A DNA stretch of 64,000 nt from Mycolicibacterium pulveris. Lineage in GTDB: Bacteria; Actinomycetota; Actinomycetes; Mycobacteriales; Mycobacteriaceae. The stretch covers positions 1,798,001 through 1,862,000 of the forward strand of contig NZ_AP022599.1 of assembly GCF_010725725.1 (NCBI RefSeq), given 5' to 3'. Under the pieces are notes generated by a model, which saw nothing but the letters and a program-made list of their open reading frames with translations, had not been told where the DNA came from and did no database searches. Position numbers and translations under genes: made by a program. Below are positions 1 through 11,800 of this stretch, in pieces (positions within the stretch are counted from its first letter, which is position 1; each line of letters opens with the position of its first letter).

Positions 1-1114
1 CAAACCGCGACGCACTCAACCCCGAACGACCCACATACCCATAGGCCAGCCCCGCACCCACCACATACAACTCACCAGCAACCCCCGGCGGCACCGGCGC
101 CAACCACTCATCGAGCACAAAAAACCCAAGATGAGCCAACGGCACCCCGATCGGACTGACCACACTGCCCACATCAGCCACCCCGATCGGCCTAAACGAG
201 GCATGCACCGTCGTCTCGGTGATCCCATACATATTGATCAACCGCGGCCGATCCGGATGAGCCCCCAACCACCCCGACAACCGCTGCGGCTCCAACGCCT
301 CCCCACCAAAGACCACCGCCTCAAGCCCCAACCGCCCACCAACCTCGGGCTCGACCTCCGCAGCAGCCTGCAACGCATAAAACGCCGACGGCGTCTGACT
401 CAACACCGTCACCCGCTCATCAACCAACAACCCCAACAAATCCTGCGGCGAACGCACCACCGCATCCGGGACCACCACCACCTGGCCCCCAAACAACAAC
501 GCCCCCCAGATCTCCCACACCGAAAAATCAAACGCCAACGAATGACACTGCGAAAACACCTGCCCCGACAACCCCATCTGGGCATCCAACGTCTGCAACA
601 ACCGCGTCACACTGCCCTGGGCAACCGCCACCCCCTTGGGCCGACCCGTCGTCCCCGAGGTGTAAATCACATACGCCACCGCATCGGCACCCACCACCGG
701 CAACGACACCGGCTGACCCCACTCGGCATCAGCCACATCCACCACACCCACACCACAACCGGCAAGCCGCTCAGCCAACACCGCCGTGGTCACCACCACC
801 ACCGGAGCCGCATCACCAACCACAAACTCCAACCGCGCCGCCGGCACCGAAGGATCCACCGGCACATACGCCGCCCCCACCTTCAACACCGCCAACATCG
901 CCACCACAGCATCAACCGAGCGCGGCAACAACAACCCCACCCGATCCCCAACACCGACCCCACGACCAACCAACAACCCCGCCAACCGATCCGAGGCCAC
1001 ATCCAACTCGCGATACGTCAGCGACCGACCCTCACACGACACCGCCACCGACCCCGGCACCCGCGACACCTGCGCCCCAAACAACCCCACCATCGACCCA
1101 GACACCGACGCGGG
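1..1114 (-). repeat. Duplicated adenylation-domain segment, copy 1 (intact)
   Basis: It matches 10885-11997 with one substitution and three single-base length differences by eye. It covers A3 of the second NRPS from its N-terminal end leftwards past the window edge. The plus strand is strikingly poor in G (8 G in 901-960 against 17 in 1201-1260), with a sharp change at 1114. Confidence 0.85.
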
Positions 1115-4100
1115 TTGGCCCAACACCGCCTGGTTGCTCCACGCGTCGAGCAGCGCCCGCTCGTCGCTTCCCAGCACGTCGATGGCCGACAGCGACCGGT
1201 CCGAGTCGGTGAGCATCGCCGTCAGTACCCGCTCCAACCGGGCGATCATCGTCTCGACGCTGACGGCGTCGAACACGTCGGTGCGGAATTCGACCTCGCC
1301 CACGATGCCGGTGGGCGTCCCCTCCGCGCTCCACCGCTCGGCCAAGCCGAACGACAGGTCGGTGCGAGCGGTCTTTGTGTCAAGCGGTATTTCGGTGACC
1401 TGGACGTCGCCAAGGGTCAACCCCGCGGAGTCGCTGTTGTCCTCTCGGAGGTTGCGCCAGGACAGCATCACCTGGACCAGCGGGTGATGGGTCAGCGAGC
1501 GGGTCGGATTCAGCCGGTCGACGACGACTTCGAACGGCACATCCTGGTTCTCGTACGCGGCGAGGCTGCGTGCACGCACCTGCGCCAGCAGCTCGGCGAC
1601 GGTGGGATCACCACCGACATCGACCCGCAGCACCAACGTGTTGACGAAGAAGCCCACCAGGTCGTCGAGCGCGGGATCACGCCGCCCGCCGATCGGAAAG
1701 CCCACCGCCACATCAGAACTCGCGCTGAGTTTGGCCAGCAGCACCGCCAGCGCCGCCTGCACCACCATGAAGCTGGTGACGTTGTGTTCGCGGGCCAGCC
1801 GGTCGATCTGCTGCTGCAACTCGGCCGACCACGCGAACGGCACGCGTGCGCCGCGGTAGTCCGCGACCGGCGGGTACGGCCGGTCGGTCGGCAACTGCAG
1901 CCGCTCGGGCATACCGGCCAGCGCTTCCTCCCAGTAGGCCAACTGAGCGGCGATGCGGCTTTCGGTGTCGGCGACGTCGCCGAACTGCGCGCGCTGCCAC
2001 AACGTGTAATCGACGTAGGAGACCGGCAATTCGGCCCAGTCCGGGCCGCGCCCCTCGGCCCGGCTGGCATAGGCGACCCCCAGGTCGCGCACCAACGGCG
2101 CGATCGACAGCCCGTCCGCGGCGATGTGGTGCACCACGGACACCAGCAGGTGTTCATCGTCGGACATGCGGAAAAGCTGTGCCCGCAACGGGATTTCGGT
2201 GGTGAGATCGAACGGTCTCTGCGCGATCTCGTCGAGCGCGTCGTTGCGCCGGCTCTCCGACCAGTCGGTGGCGTCGACGACGGTCCAGCCGAGGTCGACG
2301 TCGGCGGCCGGCACCACCAATTGGCGCGGTGTCCCGTCGGGCGCGACGAACAGCGTCCGCAGACTCTCGTGCCTGCCGACGACATCGGCGAGTGCCGCGC
2401 CCAACGCGTCGGCATCCAGGATCCCGTGCAGGCTCAGCGCCACCGCGATGTTGTAGGTCGCCGACGGGCCTTGAAGCTGCTCGATGAACCACAGTCGGCT
2501 CTGGGCGAAGGACAGCGGCACCTCGGCGGGCCGTTCCGTCGCCTTCAGCGGCTCCAACCGTGCCTCGCCGCTGCCGATGCGCGGCGCGAACTGACCGACG
2601 GTGGGGGCTTCGAACAGCGTCCGCACCGAGACGCCGGCGTCGAAACTGGCGTTGACGGCCGCGACCAGACGCATCGCCAGCAGCGAATCGCCGCCCAAGT
2701 CGAAGAACGACTCGTCCACCCCGACCCGCTCGAGCCCGAGCACGTCGGCGTAGATGCCTGCCAGAATCTCCTCGGTCGGCGTGGTCGGGGCCCGGTATTC
2801 GCCTGCCGTGTATTCCGGCGTCGGCAGGGCCCGCCGGTCGAGTTTGCCGCCGACCCCCAGCGGAAGCTCGTCCAACGCCACCACCGCGGCCGGAACCATG
2901 TACGGGGGCAACCGCTCTGCCAGCGCGACGCGGGCCTTGGCCGGGTCGGCGGTTCCGGTGATGTAGCCCACCAGGCGCTTGTCCCCGGGGCTGTCCTCGC
3001 GGGCGATGACGACCGCCTGGTCCACCCCGTCCAACTCGGCGAGCGCGGCCTGGACTTCGTGCGGCTCGATGCGGTATCCGCGGATCTTGACCTGCTCATC
3101 GGCGCGCCCGAGATACTGCAGTTGTCCGTCGGAACGCCAGCGCACCAAATCCCCGGTCCGGTACATGCGGGCACCGGCCCCGGCGAACGGGCACGCCACG
3201 AACCGCGACCCGGTCAACCCCGACCGGCCGAGATATCCGACGCCCACCCCGCGGCCCGCCACGTACAGTTCGCCGACGACGCCCACGGGTACCGGCCGCA
3301 GCTGCTGGTCGAGGACGAACAGCGCCACCGTCGGTGGCGGCGCACCGATCGGCGCGGCGCCCGAACCCGCCGCCAGCGGGGCGCTCAGCGACGCGTAGAC
3401 AGTGGTCTCGGTGGGGCCGTAGGCGTTGATCACCACCCGTCCCGGCGCCCATTGATCCACCACCTCGGCCGTGCAGGCCTCACCGCCGAGCAGCAGCGCC
3501 GTGGACTCCAGGCCCTCGGGTGAGAGCGCCGCGACCGCCGAGGGGGTCTGGGTGAGCACGTTGACCCGTTCCTTGACCAGCAGGGCGTGGAACTCATCCG
3601 GCGAGGTGACCACCGTCTCGGGCACCACGACCAGCCGCGCGCCGCCGAGCAGGGCAGCCCAGATCTCCCACACCGAGAAGTCGAACGCGTATGAGTGACA
3701 CTGGGTCCACACCTGCTCGGCCGGCAGGTCGGTCGGTGTCGAATCCGCCAGATGCGCCAGGTTGGCGTGGGTGATCGCCACTCCCTTGGGGGTGCCGGTG
3801 GTGCCCGAGGTGTAGATCAGGTAGGCGATGTCGTCGGGAGCCGGTGCCGGCGGCGGGGTGCTCGGCCGGGTTTGGATGGCCGGATCGTTCAGGTCGACGA
3901 CGACGACATCGCGTCCCTCCAGCCGCGGGCGCAGGTCCGCGGTGGTGATGACGGCGACGGGCGCGGCGTCGGTCAGCATGAAGTCCATCCGCGCCGGCGG
4001 CAGTGACGGGTCGATCGCCAGGTAGGCGGCTCCGGTCTTCAGCACTGCCAGCATGGCGACGACGGCTTGGTCCGAGCGTGTCAGCAGCAGCGCGGCACAC

Positions 4101-7100
4101 GATCCGGGGCCGACACCGCGTTCAGAAAGCAAGTGCGCCAGTCGGTTAGCCGCGTCGTCGAGTTCACGGTAGGTCATGGGCTGGCCGCCGAAACTGAGCG
4201 CCACCGCCTCGGGTGCGCGGGCGACCTGCGCGGTGAACAACTCCGGAACCGATACGGCGGTGGGCGCGGGCCGCGACAGCAGAGCCCGGTTGCCCATCTC
4301 GTCGAGCCGAGCATGCTCGGCCTCTTCGAGCACATCCAGGGACGACAGCCGCCGCGCCGGGTCGGAGGTCATCGCCACCAGCATTCGGCGCAACCGTTCC
4401 ATCATCAACTCGATGCTGGCGGTGTCGAACACGTCGGTGCGGAATTCGGCCAGCACCCCGATGCCGGTGGGCTCACCGGCCCTGGTCCAGCTTTCGCTCA
4501 ACGCGAATGCCAGGTCCACTCGGGCGGTGTGGGTGTCGACCGGGATCTGGGTGATCTGCAGATCCCCTAGGGCCAAGGCGATCTCGTCACTGGCTTCCCC
4601 GGGGAGGTTGCGCCAGGACAGCATCACCTGGACCAGCGGGTGATGGGTCAGCGAGCGGGTCGGATTCAGCCGGTCGACGACGACTTCGAACGGCACATCC
4701 TGGTTCTCGTACGCGGCGAGGCTGCGTGCACGCACCTGCGCCAGCAGCTCGGCGACGGTGGGATCACCACCGACATCGACCCGCAGCACCAACGTGTTGA
4801 CGAAGAAGCCCACCAGGTCGTCGAGCGCGGGATCACGCCGCCCGCCGATCGGAAAGCCCACCGCCACATCAGAACTCGCGCTGAGCTTGGCCAGCAGCAC
4901 CGCCAGCGCCGCCTGCACCACCATGAAACTGGTGGCATTGTGTTCGCGGGCCACCTGGGCGATTCGCTGCTGCAGTTCGACGGGCCACAGCGTGGAGATG
5001 CTGGCTCCGCGTTGGTCGGCCACCGGCGGATAGGGCCGGTCGGTCGGCAACTGCAGCCGCTCGGGCATGCCGGCCAGCGCTTCCTCCCAGTAGGCCAACT
5101 GGGACGCGATCAGGCTGTCCTCGTCGTTCAAGTCGCCGAACTGCGCGCGCTGCCACAACGTGTAATCGGCGTACTGCACGGGCAATTCGTCCCACACGGG
5201 ATCGAGCCCGGCGCAGCGACAGACGTAGGCGACACCGAGGTCGTTGACCATCGGGCCCATCGACAGGCCGTCCGCCGCGATGTGGTGCACCACGCACACC
5301 ACCACGTGTTCGTCGGCCGCGACACGGAAGAGCTTTATCTGCAAGGGGATTTCGGTCGCCAGGTCGAACGGGTGGCCCACGACACCGTCGATGGCCTCAT
5401 CCAGCTCGGCTTCAGACCAGGTAGTGGCGTCGACGACGTCCCAGCCGAAGTCGGCCTCGTCGGCGGGCACCACAACTTGCCGCGGAATCCCCTCGGGCGC
5501 CGGGAAGATCGTGCGCAGGCTTTCGTGACGACCCACGACGTCGGCCAGCGCCGCGCCCAGCGCTTCGACGTTCAGGTGTCCTTGCATCCGCAGGCCGACC
5601 GCCATGTTGTAGGTGGGTGACGGCCCCTGCAACTGGTCGAGGAACCACAGCCTGTTCTGGGAGAACGACAGCGGGATCACCGCGGGTCGCTCCATGGCCA
5701 CCAACGGTTCCAGCCGATCGTCGTCGGCGCCGATGCGGGCCGCGAGCTGGGCGATCGACGGCGCCTCGAACAACACGCGCACGGAAAGACCGGCGTCAAG
5801 GGCGGTGTTGACGGCGGTGACCAGACGCATCGCCGTCAACGAGTCGCCGCCCAAGTCAAAGAACGAGTCGTCCACCCCGACCCGCTTGACGTCCAGCACC
5901 TTGGCGTAGATGCCCGCCAGGATTTCCTCGACCGCGGTCGACGGGGCACGGTAGTTCTCGGCGTCCTCGAACTCCGGTGCCGGCAGCGCTCGCCTGTCGA
6001 GTTTTCCGTTGACCGTCAGCGGCAGCGCGTCGATCGCGATGATTGCTGCGGGAACCATGTACTCGGGTAGCCGCTGGGCCATCGCCGCGCGCGCGGCGGC
6101 CACGTCGGCGTTGCCGGTGATGTAGCCGACCAACCGCTTGTCGCCGGGGCGGTCCTCACGCGCGACCACCACAGCCTGCTCGACCCCGTCCAGCTCCGCC
6201 AGCACCGCGCGGACCTCACCCAGCTCGATGCGGAACCCGCGGATCTTGACCTGCTCGTCGGCGCGGCCGACATACCGCAGCTGACCGTCGGCGCCCCACC
6301 ACACCAGATCCCCGGTGCGGTACATCCGCTGACCGGGCGGCCCGAAGGGACACGCCACGAACCGGGACGCCGACAACCCCGGCCGTCGCCAATACCCCAG
6401 GCCCGCTTGTGCGCCGGCCACGTACAGCTCGCCGATCACGCCGACCGGCGCCGGCCGCAGCCACTGGTCCAGCACGAAGAACGCGAGATCGGGCAGCGGA
6501 CCGCCGACGGGGCTGACATCGGCATCGGCGTCGCCCTCGACGATCTCGCGGAACGACGCATGTACCGTCGTTTCGGTGGTGCCGTACAAGTTGAGGAGCC
6601 GCGGCGAACCCGGGTGGTTGTCCAGCCAGGACCGAAGACGTTGGGGCTCAAGCGCTTCCCCGGCGAAGATCACCGCCTGCAGCTTGAGCTGCCTGCTGAG
6701 CTCGGGCTGCAGTGCGTCGGCGGTCTGCAACGCATAGAACGCCGACGGCGTCTGGCTCAAGATGGTGACCTGCTCCTTGGCCAACAGCGCGTGGAAGTCC
6801 TCCGGCCCTCGGGCCACCGCTTCCGGGACCACCACCAAGCGGCCGCCGAACAGCAGTGCGCCCCACATCTCGCACACCGAGACGTCGAAGGCGAGCGAAT
6901 GCCACTGAGACCAAACCTGGCCGGCCAGTTCGATACCGACGTCCATCGCTTCCAGCAGCCGGGTCACGTTGGCATGGGTGATGGCCACGCCCTTGGGAAC
7001 GCCGGTGGTGCCCGAGGTGTAGATCAGGTATGCGAGTTCGTCGGCTGCGGGCTCGGGCAGTGCGGTGTGCGGTTGGGCGCCGATGGCCGGGTCGTCGACG

Positions 7101-8809
7101 TCGATGATGCGCAGGCCCTGATCCGCGAGTCGATCGGCCAGCTCGGGTGTGGTGAGGGCAACCGTCGGCGAGGCGTCGTCGAGCACGAGCTGCATGCGCG
7201 CCGCCGGCGCCGTCGGGTCGATCGGCACATAGGCCGCACCGGTTTTGAGCACGGCCAGGATCGAGGTGATCGCGTCGGCCGAGCGCGGTAACAGCAACGC
7301 GACCCGCTGCCCCGGCCCGACACCCATTCCGGCCAGCAGATGCGCCAACCGGTTGGCCGCCTCGTCGAGCTCGCGATAGGTCAGCGACCGGTCCTCGAAA
7401 GTCAGCGCCGTCGCCTCCGGGGAACGCGCCACCTGCGCGGCGAACAACCCGGGGATCGACGTGGGCGCGGGCGCAGGTTGGCTCAGTACCTCCTGGTTGC
7501 TCCACGCGTCGAGCCGAGCCCGCTCGTCGCGGCCCAGCACGTCGATCGCCGACAGCGGCCGGTCCGGGTCGGCGATCATCGCCGCCAGCACCCGCTCGAA
7601 TCGCTCGATCAGCGTCTGCACATCGGACGCATCGAAGACCTGGGTTTCGTACTCGACGCGAAGACCCAACTCGCTGCCGGGCAGGGCCTGCACCGCCAGC
7701 GGGTAGTGGTTGTATTCGTGGTGAGCGAACCCGGTGACGGCCAGCGCGTCGTCGCCGGGTAGTTTCGCCGCGTCGATCGGATAGTTCTCGTAGACGAAGA
7801 AGGTGTCGAACAGCCGATCTTGACCGGTGACCCGATGGATTTCGCTCAGCGCCAGATGTTGATGGTCAAGCGTCTGGGTGTGGGCGTCGCGCAACTGCTC
7901 GAGAAGACCCGCGGCGGTGGTGCCCGCCGTGATCCTCGCTCGCACCGGCACCGTGTTGATCAGCAGGCCCACCATCGAGTCGGCGCCCAGCACCTCATCC
8001 GGGCGTCCCGAGACCGTGGTGCCGAACGCGACATCGCTCTGGCCGGTCAGCGACGTCAGCACCCGCGCGTAGACGCCCTGTAGCACGGTGCTGACCGTGG
8101 TCTGATGCGAGCGCGCGAACTCACCGAGAGCGGCTGTGGTGTCCTCGGATACGGTGAACGACGCGACGGCCCGCTGCCCCTGTTCCACCTTGCCCGATAG
8201 CCCGACGAGCGTCGGATGTTCGAAGCCGGCCAGCACTTCGGCCCAGGCGGCGCGGGCGGCATCGAGATCGCGTTCGGCCAGCCAGCTGACAAAGCGGCGG
8301 TACGGGGTGGCCGGAGGCAACCGCCGACCGTGATAACTGGCGAACACCTCCCCCAGCAGAATCGGCAGCGACCAGCCGTCGAGCACGATGTGGTGGTTGG
8401 TCAACACGAAGCGGTACTGCTCGGCTCCGGTGCGGACCAACGCCGCCCGGAACGGGGGCTGGTCGGCCAGATCGCACACGGCGGCACGTTCCGCCGCGCA
8501 CAGCGCTGCGAACTGCTCCTCGACGACGTCACTGCCGCCGTCGAACTCGACGTACTGCCACGGCACCACCGGTTCGGTCACCAGGATCTGTACCGGCTCA
8601 GCGAACTGTTGCGAGAACCGGGCCGCTACGTTGGGATGCCGCGACACCACCGTCTGCACGGCCGCGCGGAGTTTGTCCCGATCCAGCCGACCCGTCAGCG
8701 TGACGTCGAGTTGCACGGCGTACGTATCGTCGCCGGCCTGCGCGGCGCTGGCGTGAAACAGCAGCCCCTGCTGCAGCGGGGTCAGCGGCAGTACATCAGC
8801 TATCCGCAT
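1..8809 (-). CDS. Second NRPS (C-A-T-C-A-T-C-A..., partial at left edge)
   Basis: This multimodular peptide synthetase is open at the left edge. The ATG at 8809 overlaps the stop of the upstream NRPS by 14 nt, and the frame is kept to base 2, about 2935 codons. Visible order: C1 (N-terminal [19 protein letters not shown] near residue 140), A1 (YTSGTTG near 600), T1 (GGDSL near 985), C2 (HHIAADG near 1177), A2 (near 1668), T2 (near 2040), C3 (near 2230) and A3 (near 2720, truncated). There is no E domain between T1 and C2 or T2 and C3. Binding-pocket residues read by eye are D-V-C-S-I-A-L-V-H (A1), D-F-W-T-L-G-A-V-Y (A2) and D-F-W-S-V-G-M-V-H (A3). A3 is close to the known Thr code; A2 is perhaps aromatic; A1 is unclear, possibly Ser/Thr. 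By position it corresponds to the Mps proteins of GPL loci, but the module content differs. Confidence 0.9.
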   Translation of the reverse strand, partial: MRIADVLPLTPLQQGLLFHASAAQAGDDTYAVQLDVTLTGRLDRDKLRAAVQTVVSRHPNVAARFSQQFAEPVQILVTEPVVPWQYVEFDGGSDVVEEQFAALCAAERAAVCDLADQPPFRAALVRTGAEQYRFVLTNHHIVLDGWSLPILLGEVFASYHGRRLPPATPYRRFVSWLAERDLDAARAAWAEVLAGFEHPTLVGLSGKVEQGQRAVASFTVSEDTTAALGEFARSHQTTVSTVLQGVYARVLTSLTGQSDVAFGTTVSGRPDEVLGADSMVGLLINTVPVRARITAGTTAAGLLEQLRDAHTQTLDHQHLALSEIHRVTGQDRLFDTFFVYENYPIDAAKLPGDDALAVTGFAHHEYNHYPLAVQALPGSELGLRVEYETQVFDASDVQTLIERFERVLAAMIADPDRPLSAIDVLGRDERARLDAWSNQEVLSQPAPAPTSIPGLFAAQVARSPEATALTFEDRSLTYRELDEAANRLAHLLAGMGVGPGQRVALLLPRSADAITSILAVLKTGAAYVPIDPTAPAARMQLVLDDASPTVALTTPELADRLADQGLRIIDVDDPAIGAQPHTALPEPAADELAYLIYTSGTTGVPKGVAITHANVTRLLEAMDVGIELAGQVWSQWHSLAFDVSVCEMWGALLFGGRLVVVPEAVARGPEDFHALLAKEQVTILSQTPSAFYALQTADALQPELSRQLKLQAVIFAGEALEPQRLRSWLDNHPGSPRLLNLYGTTETTVHASFREIVEGDADADVSPVGGPLPDLAFFVLDQWLRPAPVGVIGELYVAGAQAGLGYWRRPGLSASRFVACPFGPPGQRMYRTGDLVWWGADGQLRYVGRADEQVKIRGFRIELGEVRAVLAELDGVEQAVVVAREDRPGDKRLVGYITGNADVAAARAAMAQRLPEYMVPAAIIAIDALPLTVNGKLDRRALPAPEFEDAENYRAPSTAVEEILAGIYAKVLDVKRVGVDDSFFDLGGDSLTAMRLVTAVNTALDAGLSVRVLFEAPSIAQLAARIGADDDRLEPLVAMERPAVIPLSFSQNRLWFLDQLQGPSPTYNMAVGLRMQGHLNVEALGAALADVVGRHESLRTIFPAPEGIPRQVVVPADEADFGWDVVDATTWSEAELDEAIDGVVGHPFDLATEIPLQIKLFRVAADEHVVVCVVHHIAADGLSMGPMVNDLGVAYVCRCAGLDPVWDELPVQYADYTLWQRAQFGDLNDEDSLIASQLAYWEEALAGMPERLQLPTDRPYPPVADQRGASISTLWPVELQQRIAQVAREHNATSFMVVQAALAVLLAKLSASSDVAVGFPIGGRRDPALDDLVGFFVNTLVLRVDVGGDPTVAELLAQVRARSLAAYENQDVPFEVVVDRLNPTRSLTHHPLVQVMLSWRNLPGEASDEIALALGDLQITQIPVDTHTARVDLAFALSESWTRAGEPTGIGVLAEFRTDVFDTASIELMMERLRRMLVAMTSDPARRLSSLDVLEEAEHARLDEMGNRALLSRPAPTAVSVPELFTAQVARAPEAVALSFGGQPMTYRELDDAANRLAHLLSERGVGPGSCAALLLTRSDQAVVAMLAVLKTGAAYLAIDPSLPPARMDFMLTDAAPVAVITTADLRPRLEGRDVVVVDLNDPAIQTRPSTPPPAPAPDDIAYLIYTSGTTGTPKGVAITHANLAHLADSTPTDLPAEQVWTQCHSYAFDFSVWEIWAALLGGARLVVVPETVVTSPDEFHALLVKERVNVLTQTPSAVAALSPEGLESTALLLGGEACTAEVVDQWAPGRVVINAYGPTETTVYASLSAPLAAGSGAAPIGAPPPTVALFVLDQQLRPVPVGVVGELYVAGRGVGVGYLGRSGLTGSRFVACPFAGAGARMYRTGDLVRWRSDGQLQYLGRADEQVKIRGYRIEPHEVQAALAELDGVDQAVVIAREDSPGDKRLVGYITGTADPAKARVALAERLPPYMVPAAVVALDELPLGVGGKLDRRALPTPEYTAGEYRAPTTPTEEILAGIYADVLGLERVGVDESFFDLGGDSLLAMRLVAAVNASFDAGVSVRTLFEAPTVGQFAPRIGSGEARLEPLKATERPAEVPLSFAQSRLWFIEQLQGPSATYNIAVALSLHGILDADALGAALADVVGRHESLRTLFVAPDGTPRQLVVPAADVDLGWTVVDATDWSESRRNDALDEIAQRPFDLTTEIPLRAQLFRMSDDEHLLVSVVHHIAADGLSIAPLVRDLGVAYASRAEGRGPDWAELPVSYVDYTLWQRAQFGDVADTESRIAAQLAYWEEALAGMPERLQLPTDRPYPPVADYRGARVPFAWSAELQQQIDRLAREHNVTSFMVVQAALAVLLAKLSASSDVAVGFPIGGRRDPALDDLVGFFVNTLVLRVDVGGDPTVAELLAQVRARSLAAYENQDVPFEVVVDRLNPTRSLTHHPLVQVMLSWRNLREDNSDSAGLTLGDVQVTEIPLDTKTARTDLSFGLAERWSAEGTPTGIVGEVEFRTDVFDAVSVETMIARLERVLTAMLTDSDRSLSAIDVLGSDERALLDAWSNQAVLGQPASVSGSMVGLFGAQVSRVPGSVAVSCEGRSLTYRELDVASDRLAGLLVGRGVGVGDRVGLLLPRSVDAVVAMLAVLKVGAAYVPVDPSVPAARLEFVVGDAAPVVVVTTAVLAERLAGCGVGVVDVADAEWGQPVSLPVVGADAVAYVIYTSGTTGRPKGVAVAQGSVTRLLQTLDAQMGLSGQVFSQCHSLAFDFSVWEIWGALLFGGQVVVVPDAVVRSPQDLLGLLVDERVTVLSQTPSAFYALQAAAEVEPEVGGRLGLEAVVFGGEALEPQRLSGWLGAHPDRPRLINMYGITETTVHASFRPIGVADVGSVVSPIGVPLAHLGFFVLDEWLAPVPPGVAGELYVVGAGLAYGYVGRSGLSASRF
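1447..1797 (-). repeat. Duplicated C-domain segment, copy in C3
   Basis: 351 bp matching 4603-4953 with four mismatches counted by eye. It encodes the central part of the condensation domain ([20 protein letters not shown] region). Confidence 0.8.
4603..4953 (-). repeat. Duplicated C-domain segment, copy in C2
   Basis: The partner of 1447-1797, exactly 3156 bp away, the distance of one module. The flanking C-domain sequences differ much more, which points to gene conversion rather than a recent module duplication. Confidence 0.8.
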
Positions 8810-11800
8810 ACTGCCGCTGAAGCTCGTCGATTTGTTCTTGGCTGAGACCGGCGACGATGTCGGAGGGGGTCAGTCCGCCGCCGCCGCCGCGCACGTGGGT
8901 GCAGATGCCGGTGAGGGCGTCGAACCACAGTTGGCTGAGCCGGCTGACCTGTGCGTGGTTCAGCACCGACGGCGCCCACGTCCAGATCGCGCACAGGGCG
9001 GGGCCGGTGTCGGTATCGACGGTCCCTGCGTTGAGTGCCAGGGTGTGCGTCAACGGGATGGGCGGTTTGACGCCGGGGCTGACGGTGGCCAAGCCGTCCC
9101 AGCAGATCTGCCACACGTCACCGGAGCCGTCGGCCGTGGCCGCACCTTGGCGGCCCAGGTAGTTGAACGCGATCGGTGGATCGGCTGCGTCGAGGTCGAC
9201 GTTGTCGTTGAGGTAGCGCAGCATCCCGTAGGACAGCCCGTCGGGCAGGGTGCGCAGCTGTTCTTTGGCGGTCTTGATCGCCGCACCCAACGCGGGGTCG
9301 CCGGAGACCACCTGGCTCCAGGTCAGTCCGGCGGCCTGCATGGCGACCGGGTATTTGGCGGTGAACCATCCCACGGTGCGCGACAGGTCGACGTCGGCGC
9401 CCAGCTCTTCGTCTCGGCCGTGTCCCTCCACGTCGATGCAGATCCGCTCGGCACCGGTGCCCAGGAACTCCGCCAGCGCCAACCCGAAGGCGATCAGCAA
9501 GATGTCGTTGATCCCGGTGTGAAACGCCGCGGGCACCTCACCGAGCAGCATCTGGGTGGTCTCGACATCCAGGTTCACCGCCAGGTTCCCCGCGGTGTTC
9601 AAAGTGTCCGTCTCGGGGCTCGCCGGTGACAGCGCCGCGGGGGTCGCCGCGATCTGGCGCCAAGTGTCGGTCTGTGCAACGACTTTGGGGTCGTGGGCGT
9701 GTTCGGCCAGCAGGGTGGCCCAGCGCTGGAACGAGGTGCCGGGTTGAGGCAGTGTGACCGGTTGGCCGGCGCGGTGCTGGGCCCAGGCCAGGTTGAGGTC
9801 CTCCAACAGGATCCGCCACGACACCCCGTCGATCGCCAGGTGATGGACGATCGCCACCAACCGTCCCGTCGACTTGACCCAGAGTGCGCTGACCATCTGC
9901 CCGGCGGCGGGGTTCAACCGCACACCGGCCTGGATCACCGCGTCGTCGGTGAGCACGTCGATGGTGTGTAGGCAGTCGGCGGCGGTGACGGTGCCGGGCT
10001 CGGGCACCGTCAGCGTCCAGCGGCCGGCGGCGTCCTCCTCGACGCGCGCGCGCAGCATCGCGTGCCGATCCAGCAGCGCCTGCAGCATCACCAACACATC
10101 CGCCTCGCTGGTGCCGGAGGGCGCCTGCACCACCACCGTTTGGTTGAAGTAGTCCACGGGGTTGCCCGCGGCCTCTTGGCTTTCGAGCCAGCGGATGATC
10201 GGCGTGGCGATCACGGTGCCGGTACCGTCGTCGGATTCGGCGTCGAGGTCGGTGATGGTGGCGGTGCGGGCCAGGCGGGCCACGGTTTGTTCGGTGAAGA
10301 TGTCACGGGGTCGACACAAGATCCCCCGCGGCGCGGGCACGCGCGACCACCTGCATCGACAAGATACTGTCGCCGCCGAGTTCGAAAAAACGACTCATCC
10401 ACCCCGACCCGGTCCAACCCCAACACCTGGGCATAGATATCGGCCAGGATCTGCTCAACAGCATCACTGGGCGCCCGATAGGACTCCACGTCCTGATACT
10501 CCGGAGCCGGCAACGCCCGCTTGTCCAACTTGCCGTTGACCGTCAACGGCATCGCCTCCACGGCCACCACCGCCGCGGGCACCATATAGTCGGGCAACCG
10601 CTGCGCCAACACCGCACGCACCTCAGCCGCATCAGCATCACCGGTGATATAACCCACCAACCGCTTATCACCAGGACGGTCCTCACGCGCGATCACCTCG
10701 GCCTGAACCACCCCCGCCACCGCAGCCAACGCCGCCTGCACCTCACCGAGCTCGATGCGATACCCACGAATCTTGACCTGCTCATCAGCACGACCCAAAT
10801 ACCGCAACTGCCCCTGGCCATCCCAGGCCACCACATCACCGGTGCGATACATCCGCTGCCCACCGGGCCCGAACGGACACGCCACAAACCGCGACGCACT
10901 CAACCCCGAACGACCCACATACCCATAGGCCAGCCCCGCACCCACCACATACAACTCACCAGCAACCCCCGGCGGCACCGGCGCCAACCACTCATCGAGC
11001 ACAAAAAACCCAAGATGAGCCAACGGCACCCCGATCGGACTGACCACACTGCCCACATCAGCCACCCCGATCGGCCTAAACGAGGCATGCACCGTCGTCT
11101 CGGTGATCCCATACATATTGATCAACCGCGGCCGATCCGGATGAGCCCCAACCACCCGACAACCGCTGCGGCTCCAACGCCTCCCCACCAAAGACCACCG
11201 CCTCAAGCCCCAACCGCCCACCAACCTCGGGCTCGACCTCCGCAGCAGCCTGCAACGCATAAAACGCCGACGGCGTCTGACTCAACACCGTCACCCGCTC
11301 ATCAACCAACAACCCCAACAAATCCTGCGGCGAACGCACCACCGCATCCGGGACCACCACCACCTGGCCCCCAAACAACAACGCCCCCCCAGATCTCCCA
11401 CACCGAAAAATCAAACGCCAACGAATGACACTGCGAAAACACCTGCCCCGACAACCCCATCTGGGCATCCAACGTCTGCAACAACCGCGTCACACTGCCC
11501 TGGGCAACCGCCACCCCCTTGGGCCGACCCGTCGTCCCCGAGGTGTAAATCACATACGCCACCGCATCGGCACCCACCACCGGCAACGACACCGGCTGAC
11601 CCCACTCGGCATCAGCCACATCCACCACACCCACACCACAACCAGCAAGCCGCTCAGCCAACACCGCCGTGGTCACCACCACCACCGGAGCCGCATCACC
11701 AACCACAAACTCCAACCGCGCCGCCGGCACCGAAGGATCCACCGGCACATACGCCGCCCCCACCTTCAACACCGCCAACATCGCCACCACAGCATCAACC

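Noticed and set aside
131..3523. 1130-codon plus-strand ORF across the NRPS region
   Set aside because: It is the complement of NRPS2, rich in Arg/His/Pro/Gln with no domain, and arises from high-GC codon use on the other strand. Similar long antisense ORFs at 15199-18132, 18226-20835 and 21871-24348 lie opposite the PKS.
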